The notes below the pieces were generated by a model. That model worked only from the letters and a program-made list of their open reading frames with translations, made no database searches and was not told the origin of the DNA. This document shows, piece by piece, positions 34,576 to 42,737 of a stretch of DNA of 64,000 nucleotides (position 1 is its first letter; each line of letters begins with the position of its first letter). The position numbers and the translations under genes are program-made. This DNA is from Ruminococcus sp. (GTDB lineage: Bacteria > Bacillota > Clostridia > Oscillospirales > Ruminococcaceae): NCBI GenBank assembly GCA_020861185.1, contig JAJBSV010000002.1:124001-188000 (forward strand). Reading direction: 5' to 3'.

Positions 34576-35238
34576 ATGCTTAATATAGACGAACTTAAAT
34601 TTGACGAAAAGGGTCTTATTCCCGCGATTGTGGTTGACGCTAAGTCTGGAAAAGTGCTGACTCTGGCATACATGAACCGTGAAAGTCTTGGGATTTCGAT
34701 GGAAAAAGGGCTCACCTGCTTCTGGTCACGTTCACGGCAGGAGCTCTGGCTCAAGGGCGAGACGAGCGGCAACTATCAGCACATCGTGAGCATCACTGCC
34801 GATTGCGACAGGGACGCACTTGTCGTCACTGTTGAGAAGGACGGTCCCGCATGCCATATGGGCACCGACAGCTGCTTTAATGACAAGGTCTATCATTCGG
34901 AAACGCTCCGGGATTTCAGCTATCAGGAGCTTTACGACCAGATTTCTGGAAGAAAGGACAGCCCGAAGGAGGGCTCCTACACCACCTATCTCTTCGAGAA
35001 GGGGCTTGACAAGATTCTCAAGAAGGTCGGCGAGGAGTGCACCGAAGTCATCGTTGCCGGAAAGGCTGAAGACAAGAAAGAGACCATCTATGAGATTTCC
35101 GATCTAATATACCACCTGTTCGTTCTGATGGCTGAGTCGGGCATCAGCCTCGACGACATCTGGGACGAGCTCGCAAGCAGACACGTCAAGGACAGCCTCG
35201 TCGTCGATAAGAAAGTCAAGCAGGAGAAGATGGTATGA
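34576..35238 (+). CDS. hisI: Bifunctional PR-AMP cyclohydrolase / PR-ATP pyrophosphatase
   Basis: HisI-HisE fusion of 220 residues. HisI part (1-about 110): [27 protein letters not shown] and the metal site DCDRDALVV...CHMG. HisE part (about 118-205): the four-helix MazG-like block [20 protein letters not shown]. The fused form carries out steps 2 and 3 of the pathway. Its end overlaps hisJ by 4 bases. Confidence 0.95.
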   Translation: MLNIDELKFDEKGLIPAIVVDAKSGKVLTLAYMNRESLGISMEKGLTCFWSRSRQELWLKGETSGNYQHIVSITADCDRDALVVTVEKDGPACHMGTDSCFNDKVYHSETLRDFSYQELYDQISGRKDSPKEGSYTTYLFEKGLDKILKKVGEECTEVIVAGKAEDKKETIYEISDLIYHLFVLMAESGISLDDIWDELASRHVKDSLVVDKKVKQEKMV

Positions 35239-36041
35239 TTCCCAAGCAGAATCTCCACACTCACTGCACTTTCTGCGACGGCAAGGACGAGCCGGAAGAG
35301 GTTGTTAAAGAAGCTCTGAGGCTCGGAATGAGCTCTCTTGGGTTCTCATCGCACAGCTTCACCGGGAATCCCAAAGTCGACGGGATGCAGGACGAGCGAG
35401 GATATATCGACTGCATCAATGCCCTGAAAGCAAAGTATCAAAACAAAATCAAGATTTTCTTGGGCGTCGAGCGGGACTGCTTCACCGAAATTTCGGGGCT
35501 TGAGGGTGAATACGACTACAAAATCGGGTCGGTTCACTACCTGAAAATCGGCGAGGAATACGAGGCGGTCGACTGGTCCCGAGACAGGCTCAAGAACACC
35601 TGCGAGAAGTATTTCGGCGGCGATATGACGAAGCTTTGCGAGGCTTATTTTGAGCTTGAAAGCAATGTAGTTAAGATGACCGACTGCAATATTGTCGGGC
35701 ACTTCGATCTTATTACTCTGTTCTCCGGGATGGATGACAGGAAAAACCGGAGATTTATAGATGCCGAGATGGCGGCTCTTGATGAGCTTCTGAAAACCGA
35801 TGCTCTGTTTGAAGTAAACACCGGTGCGATGGCAAGAGGATACCGGGCAGTTCCCTATCCGTCCGAAAAGTGCCTCAGGCGAATCAGAGAGAAGAACGGT
35901 GGGGTTATCATCTCGTCAGACTGCCACGACCTCTCGAAGCTTCTTTATGGGTTCGATACGGCGGCGGAGCTCATCAAAAAATGCGGATTCAAGGAAGTGT
36001 ATATTCTGACTGACGGCGGATTTGAACCGGTCGGTCTTTAG
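35235..36041 (+). CDS. hisJ: Histidinol-phosphatase, PHP family
   Basis: 268 residues. The PHP metal motif [12 protein letters not shown] (H8, H10) and later His/Asp ligands (SSHSF, VGHFDLI, SSDCHD) mark the HisK/HisJ phosphoesterase that removes phosphate from histidinol phosphate. With this gene every enzymatic step from PRPP to histidine is encoded in the operon. Stop is TAG. Confidence 0.93.
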   Translation: MIPKQNLHTHCTFCDGKDEPEEVVKEALRLGMSSLGFSSHSFTGNPKVDGMQDERGYIDCINALKAKYQNKIKIFLGVERDCFTEISGLEGEYDYKIGSVHYLKIGEEYEAVDWSRDRLKNTCEKYFGGDMTKLCEAYFELESNVVKMTDCNIVGHFDLITLFSGMDDRKNRRFIDAEMAALDELLKTDALFEVNTGAMARGYRAVPYPSEKCLRRIREKNGGVIISSDCHDLSKLLYGFDTAAELIKKCGFKEVYILTDGGFEPVGL

Positions 36042-36055
36042 AAAGGATTTTGGAT

Positions 36056-37063
36056 ATGAGTAAATTTATTGTTCCGGAAGGCTACACAAGCAGTCTCACG
36101 CCCTACGAGACGCAGACGGCAATCGGGCTTATCAAACGTAGCTTCGAAATCAGCCTTTGTCAGGCTCTTAACTTAAAGCGTGCCTCCGCTCCCCTCTTTG
36201 TCGACAACATGAGGGGCTTGAACGACGACCTTAACGGCGTCGAAAGACCGGTTTCGTTCGAGATCAAGGAGACCGGCGAGAACGCCGAGGTTGTCCACTC
36301 GCTTGCAAAGTGGAAGAGGCTTGCCTTGAAGGAATACGGCTTCCACGAGGGCGAGGGCATCTATACTGACATGAACGCCATCAGACGTGACGAGGAGCTC
36401 GACAACCTCCACTCGGTCTATGTCGACCAGTGGGACTGGGAGCGAATCATCACCCGCGAGGACAGAAACCTTGATTTCCTCAAGGGCATTGTCCAGAAGA
36501 TTGTCGACTGCGTTGTGGATACATCTGAAATCGTGACTAAAGTCTATCCGAATGTTCGGTGCCGTCTTTCAAGAAACGTCTCGTTTGTCACGGCTCAGGA
36601 GTTAGAGGACATGTTCCCAGACCTCACCCCGAAAGAGTGTGAAAATGAGTATCTGAAGCTCCACAAAACCGCCTTCATCATCGGCATCGGCGACCTTCTC
36701 AAGTCCGGCGAAAAGCACGACGGCAGAGCCCCCGACTATGACGACTGGAGCCTGAACGGCGACATCCTCATGTGGAACGAAACCCTCGGCTGTGCGTTCG
36801 AGCTCTCGTCGATGGGAATAAGAGTCGACGCCGAGTCCCTCAAGGCTCAGCTCAAAAAAGCCGGTTGCGAATGGCGCTCTGGACTACAGTTCCACAAGAT
36901 GCTCCTGAATAACGAGCTCCCCCTCACCATCGGCGGCGGCATCGGTCAGTCAAGACTCTGCATGCTCCTCCTTGGCAAAGCCCACATCGGCGAGGTGCAG
37001 GTTTCCATCTGGGACAAAGACACGATGGGAACCGCCGAAAAAGCCGGCATCAAGCTTCTGTAA
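36056..37063 (+). CDS. asnA: Aspartate-ammonia ligase
   Basis: Makes asparagine from aspartate, ammonia and ATP through an aspartyl-adenylate; a class II tRNA synthetase relative. 335 residues, normal for AsnA. Blocks seen: PYETQTAIGLIKRSFE, VERPVSFEI, NAIRRDEELDNLHSVYVDQWDWE, and the C-terminal GGGIGQSRLCMLLLG. AAAGGA is 8 bases before the ATG at 36056; a TTG at 36050 would be too close. It is read with the his genes, since there is no terminator after hisJ, which ties asparagine and histidine supply together. Confidence 0.95.
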   Translation: MSKFIVPEGYTSSLTPYETQTAIGLIKRSFEISLCQALNLKRASAPLFVDNMRGLNDDLNGVERPVSFEIKETGENAEVVHSLAKWKRLALKEYGFHEGEGIYTDMNAIRRDEELDNLHSVYVDQWDWERIITREDRNLDFLKGIVQKIVDCVVDTSEIVTKVYPNVRCRLSRNVSFVTAQELEDMFPDLTPKECENEYLKLHKTAFIIGIGDLLKSGEKHDGRAPDYDDWSLNGDILMWNETLGCAFELSSMGIRVDAESLKAQLKKAGCEWRSGLQFHKMLLNNELPLTIGGGIGQSRLCMLLLGKAHIGEVQVSIWDKDTMGTAEKAGIKLL

Positions 37064-37078
37064 CGTAAAATTAGCATT

Positions 37079-37111
37079 AAAAATCCCGTCCGGATTAATG
37101 GGCGGGATTTT
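37079..37111. terminator. Terminator of the his-asnA operon
   Basis: AAATCCCG...CGGGATTTT with a further GTCC/GGGC stem inside and a T/A-tract on each side. Confidence 0.85.
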
Positions 37112-37137
37112 GATTTCTCCTTTTCTTTTGGCAATAC

Positions 37138-37971
37138 TTACTTGCGCTTTTTGGTGGCAAAGACTGCTCCAAGTGCCATAACCGGCATAGAAAGCAGTAA
37201 GAATGCGCCTGTGGTGGGGTTGGTTTCCTCTTCGTCTTCGTAGTAGTCCTCTACCAGAAGAGGCTCGTCGGTCTCCTCGGTGGCGATATCCATCGGCTCG
37301 CCATTCTCGTCATAGCTCGGAGTGCCCCAGTCATCGTCATCGGTGCTGAGGTTTACATCTTCTACAATATCTTCGTCCAGACCGTCGGGGAGAGGATAGT
37401 ATGTGTAGGTTATTGCGTCCTCTTCCGAGAGATTTGCAATGCCCAGAGCCTCGACAACCTTGTCATATGCGCCGTCGGAGAGCTTACAGCCCTTGCCGGT
37501 CTCCCAACAGAGGAGGCAGGAGTCGCCCGAGGAATCGAGGAAGATTATGAGCCTCGGCAAAGAGCCGTCGGTGGTTCTTATGAGCACCCTTTCGCGACCC
37601 CAAGAGTAATAGTCCTCCGACTGCTCGACGACCGACACGTTGCCGTTATCGTCGCGGTAGTAAACGTCCTCAAAGACGGAATCGGAATCCTCGGAAAGTA
37701 TCTCGATCACTGCCGAAATATCCGCAACGGGATAATAAGTCCCCTCAAGCTGAGCCTCGGCGTTATCGCTTCTGATGTCATAATATAAACTGCTGTTGGC
37801 GCTCTGATGAAAAGAAGTGCTGATTTCAAAGCTCAAGCCATCGGCGGTGTAATCATACTCCGAAAGAAGCTCACCAAGCGTTGCCGCTTCACTGCCATAA
37901 GCGCAGACTGGCAAAGCACAAGCCCCTGCCATCAAAACCACAGCCAAAACGGTTGCCAATAATTTTTTCAT
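37138..37971 (-). CDS. Acidic surface protein with NPTTG sorting-like signal, predicted ECF-regulon member
   Basis: 277 residues: signal peptide (1-about 24, cleavage near CAYG), a domain of about 190 residues I do not recognise, a strongly acidic stretch (about 200-245), then NPTTG, a hydrophobic helix and the tail KKRK. The end has the layout of a sortase signal (N/S-P-x-T-G variants are used in Clostridia), so it is probably cell-wall linked; no sortase gene is in the window. AGGAGG precedes the ATG, and the promoter element at 38011-38046 is shared with the second ECF sigma operon. Confidence 0.75.
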   Translation of the reverse strand: MKKLLATVLAVVLMAGACALPVCAYGSEAATLGELLSEYDYTADGLSFEISTSFHQSANSSLYYDIRSDNAEAQLEGTYYPVADISAVIEILSEDSDSVFEDVYYRDDNGNVSVVEQSEDYYSWGRERVLIRTTDGSLPRLIIFLDSSGDSCLLCWETGKGCKLSDGAYDKVVEALGIANLSEEDAITYTYYPLPDGLDEDIVEDVNLSTDDDDWGTPSYDENGEPMDIATEETDEPLLVEDYYEDEEETNPTTGAFLLLSMPVMALGAVFATKKRK

Positions 37972-38010
37972 TGTAATTCCTCCTTAAATTTTGCAATTTG
38001 AATTGCTTGC

Positions 38011-38046
38011 TACTCTTAATACACATCAAAGGGGCGAATTATTGCA
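38011..38046 (-). promoter_or_regulatory. ECF-type promoter element, copy C (NPTTG protein)
   Basis: On the minus strand: TGCAATAAT-TC-GCC... then TGATGTGTATTAAGAGTA; TGCAAT and GTGT are 16 bases apart. About 50 bases before the ATG. Same element as at 21377 and 58613. Confidence 0.8.
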
Positions 38047-38085
38047 TGCAGTGCAAAAAAAATTTTAAAAAAATTTGCAATGTGC

Positions 38086-38110
38086 AAAAAGCCTGATTGC
38101 TCGGGCTTTT
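38086..38110 (-). terminator. Terminator of the DUF3737/patB/mutS-like transcript
   Basis: AAAAGCC, about 10-base loop, GGCTTTTT on the minus strand, just past the MutS-like stop codon. Confidence 0.7.
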
Positions 38111-38113
38111 GAT

Positions 38114-38897
38114 TTATTGCTGTTCTGCTTTCTGCCGCTTCTGAACCTCTTCGAACGAGACGCCGAATTTTTCGTAGATGCTTCGGGCGTAGCCGAACTC
38201 CTGGGGCTCGGCTCGGGTTATCTTATATAGACGGCGGTTGTTGGCGGTAGTGTCGACAGTCGTTACTATGCTCACAAGCTTGGTGTCGCCCTCGACATCT
38301 GAATTAATCTTGTCAAGGCTTCTTGCAAGCTCCAGAAGGTGCGTGGCGTAGATGCCTCTAACGCCGATGCAACGGAAGCACTTCACGAGCTCCGTCGCGA
38401 TATAGACGCACTCGGTCGGGGTGGTCGACTGGATGGATTCGTTCAGAAGAAGGAGGCTGTGAGAGGTGCAGTTGTCGAGCGTGACCTTAAACTGCTTGCA
38501 CTCCTGAGTGAACCGGGAGGTGTTGAGTCCGACCTCCTCTTCCTTCGGGAAGTGGGTGTAGATATAGTCGACAGGGCTAATCTCGCAGTGGGTGCAAGGG
38601 ACATAGAGCCCCGCCTGCGCGAAGACCTGAATAATGCCAATGGCACGGGTATAGGTCGTCTTGCCGCCGTTGTTGGCGCCGGTCAGGACGAAGAATCTGC
38701 CCTCGTCGTCCATCGTGCAGTCGTTCGTGATAATCTTATTATCAAGCTTGCTCATCGGGTCTTCCGAAACCATCTGGACATAGAATGAAATATCGAATGT
38801 GCCTCTGGCGTCAAGCTTGCGCTCCTCCATCTGGAGATACTTGGGTCTGACCATGTCGAGACCTCTTGCCTTGACGGCTTCGATGAGCTTTTTTTGC
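38114..38897 (-). pseudogene. MutS-like ATPase, C-terminal part (after frameshift)
   Basis: Continues the MutS-like protein in another frame from an A7 run (38891-38897 on the minus strand; A6 would keep the frame): KKLIEAVKARGLDMVRP follows FESQLSFYIGA of the first part. It carries the ATPase: Walker A TGANNGGKTT, Walker B variant LLLLNESIQSTTP and the H-loop-like ATHLLEL. It is a member of the short MutS-related family, not MutS itself. On its own it would lack the start and the DNA-side domains. Ends at a stop before the terminator. Confidence 0.85.
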
Positions 38898-39806
38898 ACC
38901 GATATAGAAGCTGAGCTGGCTTTCAAACGTCAGGATGTCCTCGGTGCTCTTCTTGAAGTATGCCCTCACTGCACGGTCAAGATGGGTGATGTATTCGCTG
39001 TTGACCTCTCTGAGCTCTCTGAAGAGAGGCGCTTCGAGATCGTTGGTGCCGCCGTTTTCGTTATAGAGGGAATGTGTTCTTCCGATGGCACGGGTGCCCT
39101 CGCCGTCAAGATGCTTGAAGAGCCAGTCGAAGCGGCTCTTTTTCTTTATCGAATCTGTCGAGACGCTTAAAAGCATCGCCTCAACAGGGCGCATCATGTC
39201 GTCGAAATTAATACCGACGGTGACGCTCTTAACGCCCTTTGCAAGGATTGCAAGGCATTCGTCGGTCTCTTTCTTTACTTCTGCGAAATAGTCGGAGTTA
39301 TAGACCGAGGCAAAGTAGTCGGCGACCTCGCAGAGAGCCTTTGACTTGAAGGAGTCGCGATATTTATCGCAGAATTCGTGACACTTGGTGATACACTCGA
39401 TATAGGTTTTGAGCGAGTTGAAGCGGGTGTTCAGCGCATAGAAGCTGTCGGCGAGACCGAGCTTCTGGATGTTGACATGCTCGTTTATATAGAGCTTGTG
39501 AACGTTCTCATAGAGGATTGCCTCGAGTGAGGGGACATTTAGGAAATCCTCCAAGATATCGAGGCAGTAGTTGAGGGTTTCCTCATCGGTTGAGAGTTGG
39601 GTGAAAACCTTCATTGCGTTCAGAGAATTCTCGGGGCAGATGAGGCGCGACAATGTCTCGAGCTCAAGGTCTCTGACATAGTCCTGCGGAAGCTTCGAGA
39701 GGTCCGCTCCCCTCTTCATGTGTTCCTGTTTCTTTTCTACTGACGGATACAGCAGGTCTGCTAAGTGGAATTCTTAGATATCTGATACTGTCTCATCTTT
39801 CGCCAT
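38890..39806 (-). pseudogene. MutS-like ATPase, N-terminal part, with early stop codon
   Basis: The true start appears to be the ATG at 39806, which has GAGGAG 9 bases before it, but codon 11 is TAA (39774-39776) and the same frame then continues through EFHLADLLYPSVEKKQEHMKRGADL into the rest of the protein. The lever and clamp-like helical region follows to the A7 run at 38891-38897, where the frame is lost again. A restart at the ATG at 39719 (AGGA 4 bases before) is possible but would still meet the frameshift. Two independent lesions make this a pseudogene unless the sequence is in error. It follows the patB-type gene on the same transcript. Confidence 0.85.
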
Positions 39807-39830
39807 TTTTTGCTTCTCCTCTCGCTCTGA

Positions 39831-41009
39831 TTACCTGTTTCTGTATTGTTCTATACCGGATTTCAGTCTTGCCATGCCGTCCTCGACGAGGCTTCTCGGG
39901 CAGGCGATGTTGATTCTCAAGAAGTATTTGCCGCTGCCGCCGTACATTGTTCCGGCGCAGACATAGAGTCCGGTTTTCTCACGGATGAACTTCTCGAGAT
40001 CAAGCGAATCCTCTGTTACATCCGAGCAGTCAACCCAGAGAAGGTATGTCGAATCGGCTTTGATGAGCCTGATGTCGGGGATATTTTTCTCCACATAGTC
40101 CTCGCAATATTTGCGGTTTTGGTCGATATAGACCATCAGGTCGTCGAGCCACTGTCCGCCTTCGTTGAATGCGGCAACGGCAGTTGTCACGGAGAACGTG
40201 TTCGGCTCGGCGACTTCATCGGTGTTGATGGCACGGACAACGCGGTTTCTTATGCCCTCGTTCGGAATGATTATCGCGGAGGTCTGGATTCCGGCGATGT
40301 TGAAGCACTTTGTGGGGGCTACGCATGTGACGCTTATGTCTCTGCAAATATCCGATGCCGCCGCGAAGGGTGTGTAATGCTTCCCAGGCTCGACTATATC
40401 GCAGTGGATTTCGTCCGATATGACGATGACGTGGTGCTTGTAGCAGAGCTCACCTATTTTTGCAAGCTCGTCCTTCGTCCAGATTCTGCCGACGGGGTTG
40501 TGAGGATTACAAAGAATCATTAATGTAGTCTGCGGGTCGGAAAGCTTCTTCTCGAGGTCTTCGAAGTCGATATAGAACTCCCCTGTTTCCTTCTTATATC
40601 CGAGAGGGCTGTCGATGATAACTCTGCCGTTATTCAGAGTGGAGTTATAGAACATATTATAAACCGGCGACTGGATGAGAACCTTTTCGGCGGGAGAGCT
40701 GAGTTTTCTGACAGAGCTCGAGATTGCCGGAATGGCACCGGCACAATAAACAATCCAGTCCTTGTTGATTTCAAAGCCGTGACGGGACTTCCACCAGTTT
40801 ATGTAGGCGTCATACCATTCACCCGGAACCTCGCTATAGCCATAGATTCCATGTGCGGCACGGGTCTTTATAGCTTCGATAATAGAAGGGGCGGTCGGGA
40901 AATCCATGTCGGCGATCCACATGGGGAGCTCGTTCTCGCCGACGTCCCACTTGACGGAGTCGGAATGGCGGCGGTCGGTTATCTTATTGAAATCATACTC
41001 AGTGTTCAT
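39831..41009 (-). CDS. MalY/PatB-family PLP enzyme (cystathionine beta-lyase-like)
   Basis: 392 residues, fold-type I. N-terminal family blocks DRRHSDSVKWD and LPMWIADMDFPTAP; CNPHNPVGR; SDEIHCDI; PLP lysine in VAPTKCFNIAG. MalY/PatB enzymes split cystathionine or cysteine with C-S lyase activity and some act as aminotransferases, so the role is in sulfur amino acid metabolism with moderate certainty. AGGAG precedes the ATG, overlapping the end of the DUF3737-like gene region. Confidence 0.9.
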   Translation of the reverse strand: MNTEYDFNKITDRRHSDSVKWDVGENELPMWIADMDFPTAPSIIEAIKTRAAHGIYGYSEVPGEWYDAYINWWKSRHGFEINKDWIVYCAGAIPAISSSVRKLSSPAEKVLIQSPVYNMFYNSTLNNGRVIIDSPLGYKKETGEFYIDFEDLEKKLSDPQTTLMILCNPHNPVGRIWTKDELAKIGELCYKHHVIVISDEIHCDIVEPGKHYTPFAAASDICRDISVTCVAPTKCFNIAGIQTSAIIIPNEGIRNRVVRAINTDEVAEPNTFSVTTAVAAFNEGGQWLDDLMVYIDQNRKYCEDYVEKNIPDIRLIKADSTYLLWVDCSDVTEDSLDLEKFIREKTGLYVCAGTMYGGSGKYFLRINIACPRSLVEDGMARLKSGIEQYRNR

Positions 41010-41021
41010 GTTTCTTGTCTC

Positions 41022-41864
41022 CTATTTGTTATTGACGATAATCTTTGTCTTCGAAGGGTCTATCTTGTCCTTTTCAAGTTTAAGCTCGCCGATGTAATCG
41101 GCTTTGATTCTTCCGGAGGTCGGGTTGATAACGCTGTCGACCCCGCCGGTGATTTCGGCATCAACGGTTGAATACTCAAACGCCAGAGTCGTATTGATGA
41201 GCTTGCAGTTTTGCATCTTTAAATTCTCTATGTAGCAAAGCCCCTGCAAGCTCTCAATAGTGCAGTCGATAAGCGTAAGATTCTTTGCGTTCCAGCCGAG
41301 ATATTCGCCCGAGATGAAGCAATTCGTGACGGTGACGTTGTCGCCATTCCAGAAGGCGTCCTTTGAAAGAAGCTTCGAATTGCGGATATTCACGTTCTTA
41401 GTGCCGTCAAAAGAGTAGTTGCCGTAGAGTGTCAAGCCGTCCACGTCCATTCCGTCGCAGTTCATCGCGAAATAGTCGCCCTTGGCGGTGACATTGTCGA
41501 GGGTCACCCGGTTACATGCCCAAAGGGTTTCCTCGGCGTTCGAGAAGCTGACGTTCTTAAGGCTCAGATTATTGCATCTCCGGAAATTCTTCGGGGCTTC
41601 GATTGCCGAATCGCTGACGGAGATGTTGTCCGTGTACCATACTCCGGCTCTTGCCATATCGAACCAGACGCAATTCTTAGCTTCTATGTCCTTGCAGTAC
41701 CAGAGCGGATACTTCCACTTGAACATGCAACCGTCGAGGGTGATGTTTCTTGATTCCTTGAGCGGCGATTCGCCGTCATTGAATATAGTGTCCTTGATGG
41801 CGAGATCTCTGCTCATAAACAAAGCCCTCTCGCCGGTTAAATACTGTCTTTCAACTGTTGTCAT
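41022..41864 (-). CDS. DUF3737-like right-handed beta-helix protein
   Basis: 280 residues made almost entirely of short repeats (KNITLDGCMF, NISVSDSAIE, NLSLKNVSF, NVTVTNCFI, NLTLIDCTI) that predict a parallel beta-helix. The family is known as DUF3737 and has no assigned reaction. No signal peptide, so it is cytoplasmic or leaves by an unknown route. First gene of the operon with the patB-type and MutS-like genes. Stop is TAG. Confidence 0.8.
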   Translation of the reverse strand: MTTVERQYLTGERALFMSRDLAIKDTIFNDGESPLKESRNITLDGCMFKWKYPLWYCKDIEAKNCVWFDMARAGVWYTDNISVSDSAIEAPKNFRRCNNLSLKNVSFSNAEETLWACNRVTLDNVTAKGDYFAMNCDGMDVDGLTLYGNYSFDGTKNVNIRNSKLLSKDAFWNGDNVTVTNCFISGEYLGWNAKNLTLIDCTIESLQGLCYIENLKMQNCKLINTTLAFEYSTVDAEITGGVDSVINPTSGRIKADYIGELKLEKDKIDPSKTKIIVNNK

Positions 41865-41917
41865 TTAATAAGATACTCCCTGTTCTTTGCGTGATATAAA
41901 TACTTTTCTAATCTTTT

Positions 41918-41946
41918 ATAATAGCACATTTCGAGGCTGATTGCAA
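41918..41946 (-). promoter_or_regulatory. Sigma-A promoter of the DUF3737 operon
   Basis: TTGCAA (41941-41946), 17-base spacer, TATTAT (41918-41923) on the minus strand, ending 19 bases from the first CIRCE site. Confidence 0.65.
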
Positions 41947-41965
41947 GACCCGGGAAAAGCGATTT

Positions 41966-41992
41966 TTAGCACTGTGAAAATCCGAGTGTTAG
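41966..41992 (+). promoter_or_regulatory. CIRCE operator 1 (HrcA site, degenerate)
   Basis: TTAGCACTG, 9 bases, GAGTGTTAG; consensus is TTAGCACTC-N9-GAGTGCTAA (15 of 18 arm bases match). Confidence 0.8.
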
Positions 41993-42015
41993 CACTTAAC
42001 CAATTTGACTGCTAA
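41989..42015 (+). promoter_or_regulatory. CIRCE operator 2 (HrcA site)
   Basis: TTAGCACTT, 9 bases, GACTGCTAA (16 of 18 arm bases match). It shares the TTAG at 41989-41992 with operator 1, so two HrcA dimers would bind side by side. Confidence 0.85.
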
Positions 42016-42187
42016 TTTTCACTATATCATAACCGTTTCGACATCATATCGTCACATATGGGGTCTATACTAATAATCGTTGAAGGGAACGAGAGCTCCC
42101 CGAGGCAAAATAAAAAGCAACGGCTCTGAGAATAAACTCAGGAAACAGCCGCAAAATAATAGAAAGATTTTTTAGGAGGAATTTATT

Positions 42188-42634
42188 ATGTTAGTACCTT
42201 ATGTAAGACCATACGGAGTAAGAAGAAATGTATCAGTTTTCGATCCGTTCAGAGAGATCGACGAAATGGAAAAGGCATTCTTTGGGGAGACTCCCGCATC
42301 GAGAGCAGCTTTCTCCACCGACATCAAGGAAGTGGATGACCACTATATTCTCGAAGCCGACCTTCCCGGAGTAAAGAAGGAGGACATCAACCTCGAGCTT
42401 ACCGACAACGTCCTGACCATCACCGCCGAGAGACACTCGGAGTATGAGGAGAAGGACAAGAAGGGCAACTACGTCCGCTGTGAGCGTTCGTACGGCTCTT
42501 ATCAGAGAAGCTTTGACACCACCGGAATTGACACCGAGAAAATCGATGCAGAGTTTACCGGCGGAGTTCTGAAGCTCACACTGCCGAAGATTCAGGAGGT
42601 AAAGCCCGAGACAAAGAAGCTCGAAATCAGATAA
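42188..42634 (+). CDS. Hsp20/alpha-crystallin small heat-shock protein
   Basis: 148 residues. The alpha-crystallin domain (about 42-135) has the usual blocks DIKEVDDHYILEADLPGVKKEDI, LTITAERH and GVLKLTLPK, with a C-terminal tail (KPETKKLEIR; the final LEI-like motif contacts neighbours in the oligomer). ATP-independent holdase for unfolding proteins. Controlled by two CIRCE sites, so heat-inducible through HrcA by family rule. Monocistronic with its own terminator. Confidence 0.95.
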   Translation: MLVPYVRPYGVRRNVSVFDPFREIDEMEKAFFGETPASRAAFSTDIKEVDDHYILEADLPGVKKEDINLELTDNVLTITAERHSEYEEKDKKGNYVRCERSYGSYQRSFDTTGIDTEKIDAEFTGGVLKLTLPKIQEVKPETKKLEIR

Positions 42635-42687
42635 TCGCTTGATTATCCGCCTGCTACGGGCACAGCCCACATGCCCATTATATAAAT

Positions 42688-42718
42688 GAGAGGAACCGAA
42701 AAGCCGGTTCCTCTCTTT
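42688..42718. terminator. Bidirectional terminator, hsp20 / uracil permease
   Basis: GAGAGGAACC, small loop, GGTTCCTCTC, TTTG; the minus strand also carries a short T-rich run. Confidence 0.85.
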
Positions 42719-42737
42719 GTTTATGTTGTTTTTGCGC

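Larger units (their letters stand above)
41865..42187. other. Divergent regulatory region between DUF3737-like gene and hsp20
   Basis: 323 bases without a gene. It holds the DUF3737 operon promoter, two overlapping CIRCE operators, and a leader of up to about 150 bases before hsp20 with a hairpin (CGGCT...AGCCG with an inner CTGAG/CTCAG stem, about 42119-42153). AGGAGGA precedes the hsp20 ATG. Confidence 0.7.

Noticed and set aside
38891..38897. Programmed -1 ribosomal frameshift at A AAA AAG in the MutS-like gene
   Set aside because: The shift needed is +1 (or loss of one A), not -1, and the early TAA already breaks the gene.
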